The position numbers and the translations under genes are program-made. The notes beneath the pieces were generated by a model. That model did not search any database and was not told the origin of the DNA. It was given only the letters and a program-made list of their open reading frames with translations. Below, piece by piece: positions 36,698 through 47,899 of a stretch of DNA of 64,000 nucleotides; position 1 is the stretch's first letter, and every line of letters begins with the position of its first letter. This stretch comes from Lutraria lutraria (lineage: Eukaryota > Mollusca > Bivalvia > Venerida > Mactridae): positions 13,998,790 to 14,062,789 of the forward strand of contig OZ026844.1 of assembly GCA_964023205.1 (NCBI GenBank), written 5' to 3'.

Positions 36698-36970
36698 GCT
36701 ATGCTCTTGCTCTCCTATGACCAGTTCATTACCATGGTCATCAACTGTGATAAATGGTCATTGTTGACCATGGCCGGCAATGGTAATTGGATATGGCCGA
36801 CCATGGAAATCGACTATGGCCAGCTACCATATTCAACTGTGGTGTCATTTAACATAATATTGTTGAGCATGGCCCACTATGGCTGACTATCATGGTAATG
36901 AAATATTGGGTAGTCTGTAGGCATTTTGATAAAAAAAACTTAAAATCACGTTTGATAGGGAATAATTTTT
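36698..36970. repeat. CATGG-rich partly palindromic segment at the satellite edge
   Basis: Phrases such as accatggtcat, gaccatggcc, gaccatgg and tcatggtaatg recur in both orientations over about 180 bp. Directly at the array edge, ttgctatgctcttgct resembles ttgctatgctctgctt of monomer 2, although the preceding sequence belongs to monomer 3. Confidence 0.5.
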
Positions 36971-37060
36971 AGCTCACCAGAGCACAAAGTGCTCATGGTG
37001 AGCTATTGTGATTGTGTGATGTATGTCGTCTGTGTGTGCGTGCATGTGTGTGTGCGTTGA
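36971..37060. repeat. Hairpin and GT-rich start of a mollusc repeat
   Basis: agctcacc...agcac aaa gtgct...ggtgagct (36971-37004) is an almost perfect 34-bp palindrome, followed by GT/GC-rich simple sequence. Many bivalve interspersed repeats open with this 'agctcacc(t/a)gagcac' hairpin. Confidence 0.6.
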
Positions 37061-37325
37061 TTTATCTTACTAAGCGAGGTTTTTCATAGAAGTACACACC
37101 AACCTAATGAGGTACACACACATAGCGAGGTTATTTTCCCATGACCTCGGTATGGGAACCTCACTAAGGACGTGGAAATGCCTTCCCCAACACTCTGTCA
37201 AATTTCTACAAAAACCTCATTATAACGCTGAGGTACTGGTGTGAGTGTCTTGAGTGTGTTACACACTCTTGCCAGCGAAATCCGATACTGAAATATCATG
37301 CAGATATCTTCTTTGTCTTCATCAA

Positions 37326-37378
37326 CGCGCATGCGCATGCACATGCGCAGTGACACTAGAGCACGCCATCTTGACAAT
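37326..37378 (+). promoter_or_regulatory. Candidate housekeeping-type promoter (NRF1-like and YY1-like sites)
   Basis: cgcgcatgcgcatgcacatg (from 37326) overlaps two matches to the palindromic NRF1 consensus (GCGCATGCGC). gccatcttg at about 37363 matches the YY1 core in the orientation often found just upstream of start codons. The ATG at 37379 follows within 10 bp. The arrangement is typical of TATA-less promoters. Inferred from motifs only. Confidence 0.45.
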
Positions 37379-37415
37379 ATGGCTGACCGCAGACGCACAT
37401 GTTCGGCACGGCAAG
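37379..37415 (+). CDS. Exon 1 of an unidentified multi-exon gene
   Basis: ATG opens MADRRRTCSARQ and ends in a phase-1 donor (CAAG|gtacgg). The start is chosen because it is the first ATG after the promoter-like motifs, and because the leftover G joins the exon at 41633 to give an open frame (GAT). The 4.2-kb intron that follows contains a pogo-like MITE (39654-40572). The product is not recognised. Confidence 0.45.
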
Positions 37416-39653
37416 GTACGGTATTCTTTTTAATTTTTATCTGATATATTGAATTTTAACATGCAGACTATATCTTTTAACGATATAAATGATTCTACTT
37501 TATGTTGACAATATAACTGCAGAGTTTGTGTTAAGTTTACTTTTCGAAGAATCCATCTAAATGACGACGAAAATATTTTTGGGCTGTTGGTACATTCGTC
37601 ATCATTTACTATGATTTAGATATCATTTAGATATCATAATCGCCCATGTATGGGTCACAGCACGTATAATTGTATTATACGTCTCTGGTCACAGCAGTGT
37701 TACTGTGTACGGTTAAGACGCAGGTTAAAAAAACTGCGCTAGCGGAAATCATAGGAAAAATTCGTGTAAAAAGAACGTAACATAAAATTTATCCGACACA
37801 TTTTCACATGTATCTATCTGCGAAATATTGCAAGTTGTGTCTATTTCATGCTATTAACAAAAGGCTACCAGCAATCCTATATCTCTTAGCAACTAACATG
37901 TGTCAAGATAAAAAAATCAATACTTCTGTTGCCTGATGTAAGGTTTACAAAATTACACACACTATATATATTACCTAATTTCGCTTGCTGCATCATGGTA
38001 AACATTTTGTGATGATTCTTTAGTATATTTAGGGCGTACAGGGATGTCAATTGAGCCAATTTAAAAATGCTGAAACTGATATGTGGACAACCTTTTTTGC
38101 CTCAACCACATTGTTTCCATATTTAACTCAGTTTGCATTGAAGAATATTCTGCAGGGCAGATTAAAATAATCATAACTTAGCCATTTCTTGAGATATTTT
38201 CCTGAAAAATCTGGAATATTGACACCCCTGTGCGTGCTAAAGCCAATCACCTGAAAACTTTGTAAAAGTCTGCCTACATAAATTAACTAACTGAGGCAGG
38301 ATTAAAGAGCAGTGAATTTTAAAGATCAAAGAGAGCTGCTGTCTGTGTCCCTCTGATATTTGTGTGATGTTGGCTAGCATGTTAAAGTACTGAAAGTACT
38401 GTCGGACTTGATTTTTACCATACGAGACAAAAGAGAGAAATGTGTACCCACATCGTTCGAGCCCATACAAATATTCTAACATTTAAAATTACGGACCGAT
38501 TTTTCATTCATATTGAAATGCAGGTCATATGCATATAGGTAAATGACATAAGCTAGGGCTTTACTATAGTCCCTTTGCTAAAATTTTAAAATGAAAAAAG
38601 CCTGATATTGGAAAGTTTAATGATTAGCACATTAATTGAAGACAATTTAATTGCATTAAAAACTCTATTGTACACAAACTAGTGACCAACACTTCAGTAA
38701 CAGTAAATACAAACATTGATTCTTCTGGTGTTAACACAACAGAACATCGTCGCATTGAACACATTCAGGGTCACTCAAATCAAAAAGGTCCTGACACAGT
38801 AGAGTAAGACCTATATGACCTATAGTTAACCCGATGTTGCATGAAATTCTAAATAATCTGGCGTAAAAGGAACTCTTAAACAGTAAATTTTAAAAGCACG
38901 TATCCAGTAATTTACGTTCGTATTTAGCGACTCGAATTATTATTCTTAAGCCGCAGTTTTAACATTCAACCTTCGATAAATCAAACTCCCCACATCGGTT
39001 ACGCTTTGCTACTAGCCACTGCGGGGAGTGAGTCTATAAATAGCGATTCCGTCATCAAAATAACACTAGTTGGTGTGAATATCACGGAATACGATTAAAT
39101 GAGAATTCGCTTTGTAATATTAAGAAATGTTAAAAAGGCACAAAACACACACATCGATGGTAGATTGTTGCAAATGCATGAATACGTCCGTGGAGTTTTT
39201 CTGAACTATCGAACGAAAACCGAAAGCAGAACTACTTTTACGGCAAGATATTTTATTGGACAGTGAATACGCGGTTTTAATTCTACGCATTTGAAAATCT
39301 CATGTATCTACCGACAAGCACTTATTTAGATACATGACTCTTTCCATGTAGTTACAATAGAATGATTTGAAATGTATTTAGATCTGACACACTTAATTGG
39401 GGAAAGATTCCAGATACTTCTATATAAACATACCATTTAGTTGCGTACTATTTCCTTTATGTGGCATTCTTTTAACCAAGCTGTTATGGAGTCCAGCGAC
39501 AAATATAAGTCAACGATTACAAAGGACTTGATTTTGATAAAAATCAAGTCCAAAAATCACAATGTTTAAATGAGCTGTTTGACATCTTACTTTTAGCTGT
39601 GATCAGAGATGTATATAACATTATACGTCTCTGCTGTGATTCAGTGCTTTATA
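37416..39653. other. Probable intron 1, left part; no feature
   Basis: No exon-like frame on either strand is convincing. An 81-codon minus-strand frame at 38237-38482 lacks recognisable motifs. Confidence 0.35.
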
Positions 39654-40572
39654 TACATTAAAACCTCGTTTATTCGAATGTCATTGGGCCCTGAAAAATC
39701 ATTCAGATAATCCATGGTTTCGAATAATCCATTTCAGTATGATGTACTGTTTGGAAACGATAAATTCCGTACTGTCCGTATTTTACAAGGGAGTTAAATC
39801 TCGTATGCAAACATGACGTTATAATAAGAATAAAATCAAATATATAACAAACACTAATTATTTATCTTTGTTTTATGAATGTATATGGGTTAACAAATGA
39901 AACAATTATTCTTGTTAAATGAATACCCGCGTATTTATGGATTATGCAGAACACAATCCGACCCAAAATTATGTCATTCACACGTTATTTACTAACGATC
40001 GACTAGGCATCGCTATGACGTCACATTTTAAAATCGAAGATGTAATGTTTTTCTGTTTGGAACATTTTTTCACTAAATCATCATATTCTAGTTAGTTTTG
40101 TATCAATTGTGTTCGAATTAGTTTTTAAATTTTGAATGACGCTGGAATACAGATCACCAGGTACGTACGCGTATTAACTTATTATACCCCAGATCATTGT
40201 GAATTTAAATATTCGTCGCGATTAGTATAAAATCGTAACAAACAATATGGTCAACTTAATGATAATTAAACTGTTGACACGCTTCATGTATGAATTGATG
40301 TTACACATTGTTTGTCACATGACATTTGATTCTCAATTGGCCATTGTTATCAATTGACGAATTCGAATAATAGGTGTGAAAATACGCGCATTCGTAACTT
40401 TAGGGACCAAATAATGTATTCGGATTACACCAGGTATTCGTAAAATCCGATTCGTATAACCGGGGTTCGTTGTAGTTGAAATATATAGCAACGTAATCGG
40501 GACTGTAGATTTTATTCGGATAATACTGGGTATTCGGATAATCGGTGTTCGGATAATCGAGGTTTTACTGTA
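39654..40572. mobile_element. pogo/Tigger-like MITE, ~915 bp
   Basis: TA-flanked ends TACATTAAAACCTCGTTTAT (left) and the inverse of ataatcgaggttttactgta (right). The motif cagtaaaacctcgattatcc is the usual terminus of pogo-group elements. The right third has repeated 'ttcggataat' steps. No transposase frame. A second, left-truncated copy lies at 61384-61717. Confidence 0.8.
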
Positions 40573-41632
40573 TAATAATAACAGATCAATTATAGGTTAG
40601 GATTGTTGTGGAATTTATGTTTTACCAACAGTAGGTAAGTGTGAAGAACTGTTCAGAATCCATTTTTTTTGTTTTGAGTATTATAAAATGATAATTAAAT
40701 ATGGGACTGAGTTCTACAGTCATGTATAGAACTTAGAATTTTTAGAATAGTGCGTCTTTTACATGGCCGATTACGGTGTGAATACTCTTATTGTCTGTTG
40801 AATAAAGATTGAAAAATAACCATCATTTTTACAACTTTTCATTTTCTCAAGTGCAACCCCTTGTCTATAGATCGAATGGGTAACCGTATATTATAATAAT
40901 CTTTTCATTAGTTTGATGAAGTTTCATAAACAGGATTGAGCTGTATGCAGGGATTTTGCCAGGCTGTGAAATAACGACATTTTCATGTCCGAATTATGAT
41001 TGTCACATGCCAAAATGCCTGTTGGCAAACATTGTCTCACAATAAATTGAATTATTGGGTACAAATCATAAGAAAGGTTAAAAAGAATTAAGAATGGATA
41101 TACAGAGAGCACCTGTCATTTCCAGTAATGGCAGCCTAATTGTGTAAGGAAAAACAGTAGAATTTGCTCAGTTTCATGTGTATGTCGCTGATTCACACTG
41201 TTGAAATGAAAGTTTACAGTTGGTGAGGAACAAAGTAAGAAGCCTAATTGAAAATAATAAGATCAACAATTCACAAGATTAACCCTTACAGGTCCCATCA
41301 GGTCTATCAATAAAGCCAGTTTGACCTAGTTTGATATGAATACCAGTGCATATGAACTATTGGTATGATTTTCACAGATGAAGTTATAATTTCGGATGTT
41401 CAAACTGACAACACTATTTCGTTAGCTTACATCTATGGGGTTTTATTTTTTACTTTTAAATCAGTTGCGTCCACACAATGGGAGTATGCTGTAAAATGTT
41501 GTTTAACAGACTCTGGAACAATCATACTACCTATTTTCTGAGATTAGACAAATAGGAATCAGGTTAGGTTTTCCACTGTATTATGAATTTCAGTGGGAAA
41601 AAATACTAAGAATTTGTGTTTTTTTGTTATAG

Positions 41633-41736
41633 ATGGCATCAAGAAAAGGAATCTGACTGAATTTGCAAAGGAATTTATGCATTATATAAGACCTGATGAC
41701 CCTCCTGGTTTCGGATTGAAAAGTTTAGAAACAAAG
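41633..41736 (+). CDS. Candidate exon 2 of the unidentified gene
   Basis: Acceptor tttttttgttatag and donor AAAG|gtactg enclose a frame reading DGIKKRNLTEFAKEFMHYIR then PDDPPGFGLKSLETK. Only one frame is open and it is the one set by exon 1 (phase 1 in). The composition looks protein-like, but the family is unknown to me. It exits in phase 0, which does not fit the next candidate exon at 43038. An alternative weak donor (CCTG|gtttcg at 41711) would fit in phase 1. Confidence 0.5.
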
Positions 41737-41768
41737 GTACTGTATCAATTGTCAATACATTTTATTCT

Positions 41769-42030
41769 GACAGGTTAGCTCAGTGGGTAAGAGGGTCAGT
41801 TTAACAATTTGTGAGTTTGAACCCATGTTTGGCATGACTACTTGTGTGCTTATGAGATCATGAAATTATTTCTACGGCCAGTCTTCCCCTAACTCACTTG
41901 CATGTAGGACAGTTGTCAGTTTCTGGAATGAGTATGTGCACATGGCACTGGTGAGTTCTCAGGGCTCATGAGGGACAACATAAACTGACTGCTGTAATGT
42001 GACTGTAAAATTGTTGAAAAATCCAGACAG
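41769..42030 (+). mobile_element. tRNA-derived SINE of bivalve type
   Basis: The head (41769-41840) has an A-box-like ggttagctcagtgggtaag and a B-box-like agtttgaaccca. The body contains 'cttgcatgtaggacagttgt', 'gagtatgtgcacatggcact' and 'ctcatgagggacaac'. The 3' end reads 'gtgactgtaaaattgttgaa'. This tripartite structure and these phrases match mollusc SINEs with a conserved central domain. It sits 33 bp after candidate exon 2. Confidence 0.75.
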
Positions 42031-42439
42031 ACAAGACATCTAAAAAGTATACATGTACCAGTATGCTGCATTGTCATACTGAAAAACAGATTGCAAAATA
42101 TGCTCTAGTGATGCCACTATAGTTCTCTTGTTTGTAATAGTAATATACAATTTCTTCTAATAGTAATTAGTATTATCAGTGATCAGATAAATAATCAAAG
42201 TACTGTCAGAACTTGATCTTTTCTATATGAGACGAGTCACTGGTGAACTGTACTGTCGAAGGATATTCATGCCAAAGACCTACATTTATGTATACTATAC
42301 AGTATAGGTCTTTGATCCAGCTGATAATTTTTCCGAACCCATGAGTACCAAAATTAGCATTGTTACTGCCGTAGTTACAGGAAAGGTCTTCAAAACACCC
42401 ATTTTGTCAGAAACTAAAATGTCTACAGTTTAGATAATT

Positions 42440-42965
42440 TGTATGTAGCATGGTCTAGTAGAACTCTACAAGTTTGTTAAATCATTGCCCGAGGGTCAAA
42501 ATTTAATTGGATCTTCGCCAAATCTTGTCGGATTGTTCGTCTTAATAATATTTAAATTTAATAAAGTTCAAATATGGGTCACATGGGGTCAAAAACTAGG
42601 TCACATGGTCAAATCTTAGGAAAATCTTATTAACACTGTAGATGTCAAATTTTGATTGGATCTTCACCAAACCTTGTCACAATGTTGTCTGAATGATAGA
42701 CAAATTTGAACATGGGTCATCCAGGGTCAAAAACTAGGTCACAATGTCAAATCTTAAGAAATCCTTGTCTATGCTGTAGTTGTCATGCTTTTAATTTGAT
42801 CTTCACCAAACCTTGTTAGAATGATTGTCTAATTTATATATAGGACAAGTTCTAACATGGGTCATCTAAGGTCAAAAACTAGGTCACAGGTTCAGAACAA
42901 TGTTTAATGAGTCAACAATGATTGTCATGTGAGCGATATAGGGCCATCTAGGCCCTCCTGTTTGT
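42440..42965 (+). repeat. Interspersed repeat, 'aaactaggtcac' family
   Basis: Internal imperfect tandem units each carry 'gggtcaaaaactaggtcaca' and 'gatcttcaccaaaccttgt'. The block ends with 'gtgagcgatatagggccat' and 'ggccctcctgttt', a terminus I associate with this bivalve family. A longer copy is at 54960-55945 and a partial one ends at about 49405. Confidence 0.75.
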
Positions 42966-43037
42966 TATTCAAGGTCATACAATAAATTTATATCCAAAAA
43001 CAGTGCTTTCAACTTCCGAATGTTTTGTAAATTTCAG

Positions 43038-43097
43038 ATGCCTTTCCTGGACCAAGTTTGAGAGAGTATAATGTTTCTACCACAGGGAGTGAACCAG
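43038..43097 (+). CDS. Possible small exon (phase 1 to 1)
   Basis: 60 nt between tttgtaaatttcag and CCAG|gtttat. Open in one frame as DAFPGPSLREYNVSTTGSEP. It fits in phase with exon 1 and with the candidate exon at 45115, but not with the preferred end of exon 2. Short AG...GT open segments are common by chance, so this is weak on its own. Confidence 0.25.
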
Positions 43098-43969
43098 GTT
43101 TATTTCTTTCTTACTGGGCTTTCATGCTCACTTCAGCATGATGTGCTAATGATAAGCTACTTGGATTGGCCTTTGTCTGTTGTCAATTGTGTGTCGTGTG
43201 TTGTCTGTCAATATTTTTACTTAAAATTTAAGTCTTAAACAACATTTGGTTGTTTGCATAAGGAGCTCACAGAGGCCAAAATGAGTAATACTCATCTCCT
43301 GAAACAGATAAGCTTATTTTGACCACACTTCACTAGATCGTCTTCTTACCTACAGGTAGGTCACAGGGCAAAAGATTAAAATTATGCCTTTTGGGTCAAA
43401 ATTAGCCTTCCATTATTGTCCTTTAAAGAAGTCATGGTCTCATAGGTGAGAGATCTATGGCCCTCAGGGTCCTCTTAATTATGTAAATATTGGTTGTGCC
43501 ATTGGTTGCATGCAAACAAATGAGATCTTGACTTTTGGAAAAAATTTTGGGTGGCTAAATATCATCGGAGAAAGTACAGTGGACATGTAGCATAATTGTC
43601 AATCGATGGGACCGCAGGAGGCTCTTTAATTTACTAGTATATATAAATCATAATTTAGAAAAATGCAATTAAAGCATACACATTTCTTTACACAAAGTGC
43701 AAATGCCAGATATTTAATGGTATAATTTATTTATTTAATCATTTGAAATATATTATTTAAACTTACTTTTCCCCCTTGTGTGGGTTTGTTCATTGAAGCA
43801 TCAAACCCCTCTTTAATATAGGCCATTGTTTTAAACATCTTCAATAGGGGTCAATGATTATATTTTCAGGCCAAATTTGGGGGCATTTTATCGTTTGAAC
43901 TAAACACCTATCGAATAGATTCCACAATCTTGGCAATAGGAAGGTATTGATTGTTCACTTTTTTCCTAA
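43098..43969. other. Intronic or intergenic repeats, no gene
   Basis: Contains mollusc-type dispersed repeat phrases ('ttactgggctttcatgctca', 'gcatgatgtgctaatgata') and no supported exon. Confidence 0.4.
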
Positions 43970-44460
43970 TTATACCCCAGCACACAAAGGTGGAGAGGGG
44001 TATATTGGAGTCACTCAGTTGGTCCGTCTGTCCGCATTCAATATCACAAGTTAGTGCAGCGAACTACTTGCACAATCTTAAAGTGATTGCAACAAAACTT
44101 GAAATAGGTTATCTCTTATGTAGATGTGCAAGACAACATTTTTATGCCCATCGATTCACTCATTTCAGGGTTATGTGCTCTTGAACTTAGCCATACAGAG
44201 TACAACAGCATTCTTAGCTCACAATTGTTTGTGGAGCAAACTACTTCTACATTTTCCAAGGGATTGAATTGAAACTTGAATTATATTATCAAAATGAAAT
44301 GTAGATGTGCAAGACACAATTATCATGTCCAGTGATCCACTCATATCAGAGTTATGTGCCCTTAAATTTAGCTGTATAGTGTACTATCGCATTCTTAGTG
44401 TCAAAGCGGCAGCGGGGGTATTAGTCACCTCTGTGACAAAGCTCTAGTTTTCCTAGTCTT
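43970..44460 (+). repeat. Interspersed repeat, 'gggggtattagtcacctctg' family
   Basis: Opens 'ataccccagcacacaaaggt' and closes 'ggtattagtcacctctgtga' then caaagctctagtttt. A ~130-bp internal segment is duplicated (44105-44215 versus 44300-44400, sharing 'atgtagatgtgcaagac'). A shorter second copy is at 45320-45550 with the same closing phrase. Confidence 0.7.
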
Positions 44461-45114
44461 CATCTGAAATAAAATTACATTGTGATGCTTCAGCAATATG
44501 CTTAATAACACTTAGATGTATTTTGTACGTAATTAGTGCACAAAATTCAAACATACCAGTCTACTTTATAAGTACAGTTGGAGGCCAGGGATCTTTAAGA
44601 TACGCCCTTATTTCGTCTGAGATAATTGAAGGCAAATTGTTAGCTTGTTTCTTTTGATGAAAACGGTCAAGTTATTTTCATAGTCAGATTGTCATTAGCA
44701 TGTAAAAATTAAACCTTTCCCCTAATATTTTTATCCATTAACGGCTTCTTACCACACTACACACTATAGTCACACACCAGCGATCTTTGTTTTGTACCCA
44801 TAGAAGGTACCTTCCCAATTCGAAAAAAAATATCTGTTTTCTCAATTTGATATTGAACTTAAAAATTCTGGAATAATTGACATGGCTTCCAATAGACAAG
44901 CATAGCTCTTATGAGCCAGTGATATTTTGCGGCCTGTGTGTGCTGTGTTCCTTAAACATTAAGAATCACTCTTTTTACATACAAAGAAATTTGGTTGCAG
45001 CAATAAATAGTATGTTGTATAATTAGAAATATTGTAGGTCATACTCATTGTTCAGATATCATTTAATAATTAATACTTTAATTCAGGTCTTCTTAGTTTG
45101 TCGCAAGGAATAAG

Positions 45115-45207
45115 GGAATGCGGAGGTCTACAGTTTAAAAGATGATGACCTCTTCACAGTTGGAAAACGAACATTTAAGTGGAAGTACATGAACCAAAGC
45201 CAGAAAG
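45115..45207 (+). CDS. Candidate exon with FHA-like C-terminal strand pattern
   Basis: Reads NAEVYSLKDDDLFTVGKRTF then KWKYMNQSQK and ends at donor AAAG|gtgcgt (phase 1). The sequence L-K-D-D-D-L-F-T-V-G-x-R-T-F-x-W-x-Y resembles the last strands of Ki-67-type FHA domains (LKxGDxxTIxxRSFRxE). The N-terminal part of such a domain is not evident upstream. An in-frame TAA at 45111 sets the earliest possible acceptor (aataag|GG). Phase is compatible with 43038-43097 and 61817-61863. Family call is tentative. Confidence 0.4.
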
Positions 45208-45319
45208 GTGCGTGCATTACTTTACTAATTATGTCGCATGCACTACATAGTAGTGACATGAACTCGTTTTTGTTGGTTAGTTCATTGGTTAGCGGAATTG
45301 TTGATTGGTCCATGATTAT

Positions 45320-45550
45320 TAGATAAGGACCATGCTTAGCAAAGTGGGTGCCCTATAGTAATCACCTTGTAACCATCCGTCCATTTGAAAGGTATCAATT
45401 TGAAACTTCTTTGGTAAATATATTTCAACAAGGGAAAGTGCAGTATACAAGACATAATGCAATTTCACAAGTTTGTTGAGCTAACTACTTCCACATTTTT
45501 TAAGCAATTGCAGCAGGGGTATTAGTCACCTCTGTGACAGCTCTAGTTTT
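45320..45550 (+). repeat. Second copy of the 'ggtattagtcacctctg' repeat
   Basis: Shares 'ccgtcc', 'gtgcagtatacaagaca' and the terminal 'ggtattagtcacctctgtga' then cagctctagttttt with 43970-44460. It is shorter, with the internal duplication absent. Confidence 0.65.
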
Positions 45551-45799
45551 TCATGGTAGCCCAAAGGACCACCAGCTTTTGAAACCCGCTGGTCCAACAG
45601 AATTCCAGACGGTCCTTCCACCTATTAATATGTTATTTGTTTATTTACGGTAAAATATTGATACTCCACCTAGAACTTTTTTTGTTAAAAAACTTTTTAT
45701 ACATGATACCTCAGTATGTATGATCATAATGAGGCACAAAGCAGTGTGTGTCATGAATCTCACTGTGTATGAACTTCCGTATTTACAACCTCGTGTCCA

Positions 45800-46700
45800 G
45801 TTATGTTTCATGTTTAGGTCTACTTTTCTCCTTAAGTGTCATAGCTATTGCTTTCAAACCTTATGACACTTTACAATCATCAAGGAGGCTCAGGGCAGGG
45901 CAGGCCAAGTTACATAATTCTAGCTTCATTGTGACATAATATTAGCCCCTTATATATTGAACTTTGAACTTAGGAAATTTTGGTTAAGTTTTGTGTTTAA
46001 GTCCACTTTTCCACAGTATTAGAAATAATGAGCGGTCTGCACCCCCCTCAGGCAGTGCTCTTGTTATGTATACTGTTGTGAAGAAGTTTTTATTCTTAAG
46101 ACTTGTCTGGTTAACGAAGCCATTCCTTATCAATGGAAATACACTATGATTTCAAAAATTAATTGCTTGTCTGCAAGAGTCATACTTATTATAATATTTA
46201 GCTCATCTTGTTTTGAAATAAAAAAACAGCTACCTTTGTATTGTTGTTACCTGAGCGTCATCTGCGTCTGATTAAGTTTTATGTTTAATAAGGTCCACTT
46301 TTCTCCTAAAGTATTAAAGATATTGCTTTCAAACTTTACACTTATTAGCCATCATGAGGGGACTGGGCAGGCCAAGTAACATAACTATAGCTTGCATTTT
46401 GACAGAATTATTCCCCTTAATGAACTTAATGAACATTTTGGTTAAGTGTTGTTTTAGGGCCACTTTTCCCTTAAAGTAGCCAAGCTATTGTTTTTTAAAC
46501 TCAAAACAGTAACTATCAGAAGGGACGGAGCAGGCCAAGTGACATAACTCTGGTTTGCACTTTGACAGAATTATAGCCCTTTGTTGGACTTAACACTAAG
46601 GAGATCTTAGTTGAGTTCTGCGTTAAGGTCCACTTTTCTCATTCAGTATCCAAAAAAATTGAGCCGTCCGCACCCACCAGGTGGTGCTTTTGTTACGGTA
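45800..46700 (+). repeat. Tandem ~170-bp units, 'gtccacttttctcc' repeat
   Basis: Phrases g(g/t)(t/c)cacttttctcc(t/a)(t/a)aagt with 'attgctttcaaac' recur at about 45822, 46000, 46291, 46457 and 46627. The phrase 'gggcaggccaagt(t/a/g)acataa' accompanies most of them. Ends 'ggtggtgcttttgttacggt'; an earlier end copy is 'gcagtgctcttgttatgta'. Non-coding. Confidence 0.7.
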
Positions 46701-46814
46701 CTTTAAAATTATTATTCAGCAGTTAAATAATAACTTCTTTGGATAACATGTTGGAAGATTGTTCAATATATTCTTTTAGCAAAGTGATTGATGATGGGAC
46801 TGAAAATGATCTTG

Positions 46815-46908
46815 AATTAGAATCTAGCAAACAGACCTCAAATGATCCTGAAGATTTGTGAACTAGAATCTAGCAAACAGACCTCAAATGGTCCTGAAGA
46901 TTTGACAA
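46815..46908 (+). repeat. 46-bp tandem duplication
   Basis: agaatctagcaaacagacct through cctgaagatttg occurs at 46819 and again 46 bp later. The + frame KVIDDGTENDLELESSKQTS... preceded by an acceptor-like ttcttttag is closed by TGA exactly at the junction of the two copies. It could be a terminal coding exon damaged by the duplication, but I have no family match. Confidence 0.55.
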
Positions 46909-46950
46909 TAAACATTTGTGAACACAGACCTCAATGGTTTAGGCTGAAAA

Positions 46951-47309
46951 TAAAAAATTCTTTGTTTGTAGTGCTCCGACCGACCCTTCAAAATGGCCCC
47001 TACTTTTCTTTTTTAGGTTTTCAAACTTGTTAATATTTTTTGTAATCTGTTTGCACCCGTTCAGTTAAAAAGTACTTTATGTTTTTTAACCATACCAGAA
47101 TACTTGGCCTTTATCAAATACAAACCTGTTGTTCATCATATAATTACATTTTTAATGCAGAGCAGACTACATGGAAACATAGTGTATTTCAAAATTGCCA
47201 ATTATTTTAACAATGCAAATTCAGAGATAAAAAAATAATAAAAAAAAATACCCACCTACCTACCCACCTGGAAATTAGGGCTGGAGCACTACAAACAAAC
47301 AATTTTTTA
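46951..47309. mobile_element. MITE with 27-bp terminal inverted repeats, TA target
   Basis: 46951-46977 and 47283-47309 are inverted copies with one mismatch in 27 (core tttgtttgtagtgctcc). TA occurs at both outer ends, as expected for Tc1/mariner-type insertion. The ~300-bp interior is A/T-rich with a run of 'cccacctac' near the right end. It encodes nothing. It has inserted into the tyrosine-recombinase fragment to its right. Confidence 0.8.
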
Positions 47310-47564
47310 ATGATGGCCCATGAAACTAGCCATGGTTTCCAGATCATTCTCGTCCAATTTCAGAACTTGGGCAACTGTAGCCATATGCTTTCTTAGTTTT
47401 ATGCTGGTTATGTGTTTTGGGTTCCTTAAGCCAGCTTTGTTTGCGAAGTATCTTAAAACATCACTACTTCTCAGTGGTTCTACCGATGCAAAGTTTGGCT
47501 TGGGAAAAACGTATTCATTTTCCTTAGCTACATCTGCCTCCTGGTTTGTTGTAGTAGAAGATTT
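47307..47564 (-). pseudogene. Tyrosine-recombinase (Crypton-like) C-terminal fragment
   Basis: 85 codons on the minus strand from an acceptor-like ttcattatcgtctcag. It includes EPLRSSDVLRYFANKAGLRN, then PKHITSIKLRKHMATVAQVL, then KLDENDLETMASFMGHH. The pattern T-S-x-K-L-R-K-H-x-A-T...F-M-G-H is the one around the conserved Arg and the HxxR-box-equivalent in Crypton-related tyrosine recombinase domains and the many metazoan proteins derived from them. The catalytic Tyr region that should follow MGH is absent, because the frame ends in a stop created by the terminus of the MITE at 46951-47309. Confidence 0.6.
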
Positions 47565-47899
47565 CTGAGACGATAATGAAGTTCACAGTAAACTGTTGTT
47601 CAAATTATGCCTCTTAGGTCATAGTTAGCCTTGCATTTTTGCCTTCATTTTTAGTGAATTGCTTGTTTCTAATATTATAGGTGCTTACAACTTGTTCTAT
47701 TGTTTTTTTTACTTTTCAACTATACAATATATTTTAGGAGATTTGACACGTAAGAGGTTCTTAGTTGAAAGCGGCTGATGGCACATTATCGTTATTATTA
47801 TTCATTTATGTTTCAAATAATGAAAAAATCATACTTAAGTTCTTATGAATGCTTGTTTCCAAGTTGTAATATTATTTTTACTTACTATGATTTGAAATG

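Noticed and set aside
27939..36720. A family of short genes encoding ~70-residue proteins repeated every 556 bp
   Set aside because: The frames lie in a tandem satellite, are broken in some units, begin without promoter or consistent context, and vary as expected for neutral copies.
41769..41841. tRNA gene
   Set aside because: Anticodon arm does not pair and the sequence continues into a SINE body.
47320..47568. Plus-strand 82-codon frame (MKLAMVSRSFSSNF...)
   Set aside because: Shadow of the minus-strand tyrosine-recombinase-like frame, which matches a known pattern.
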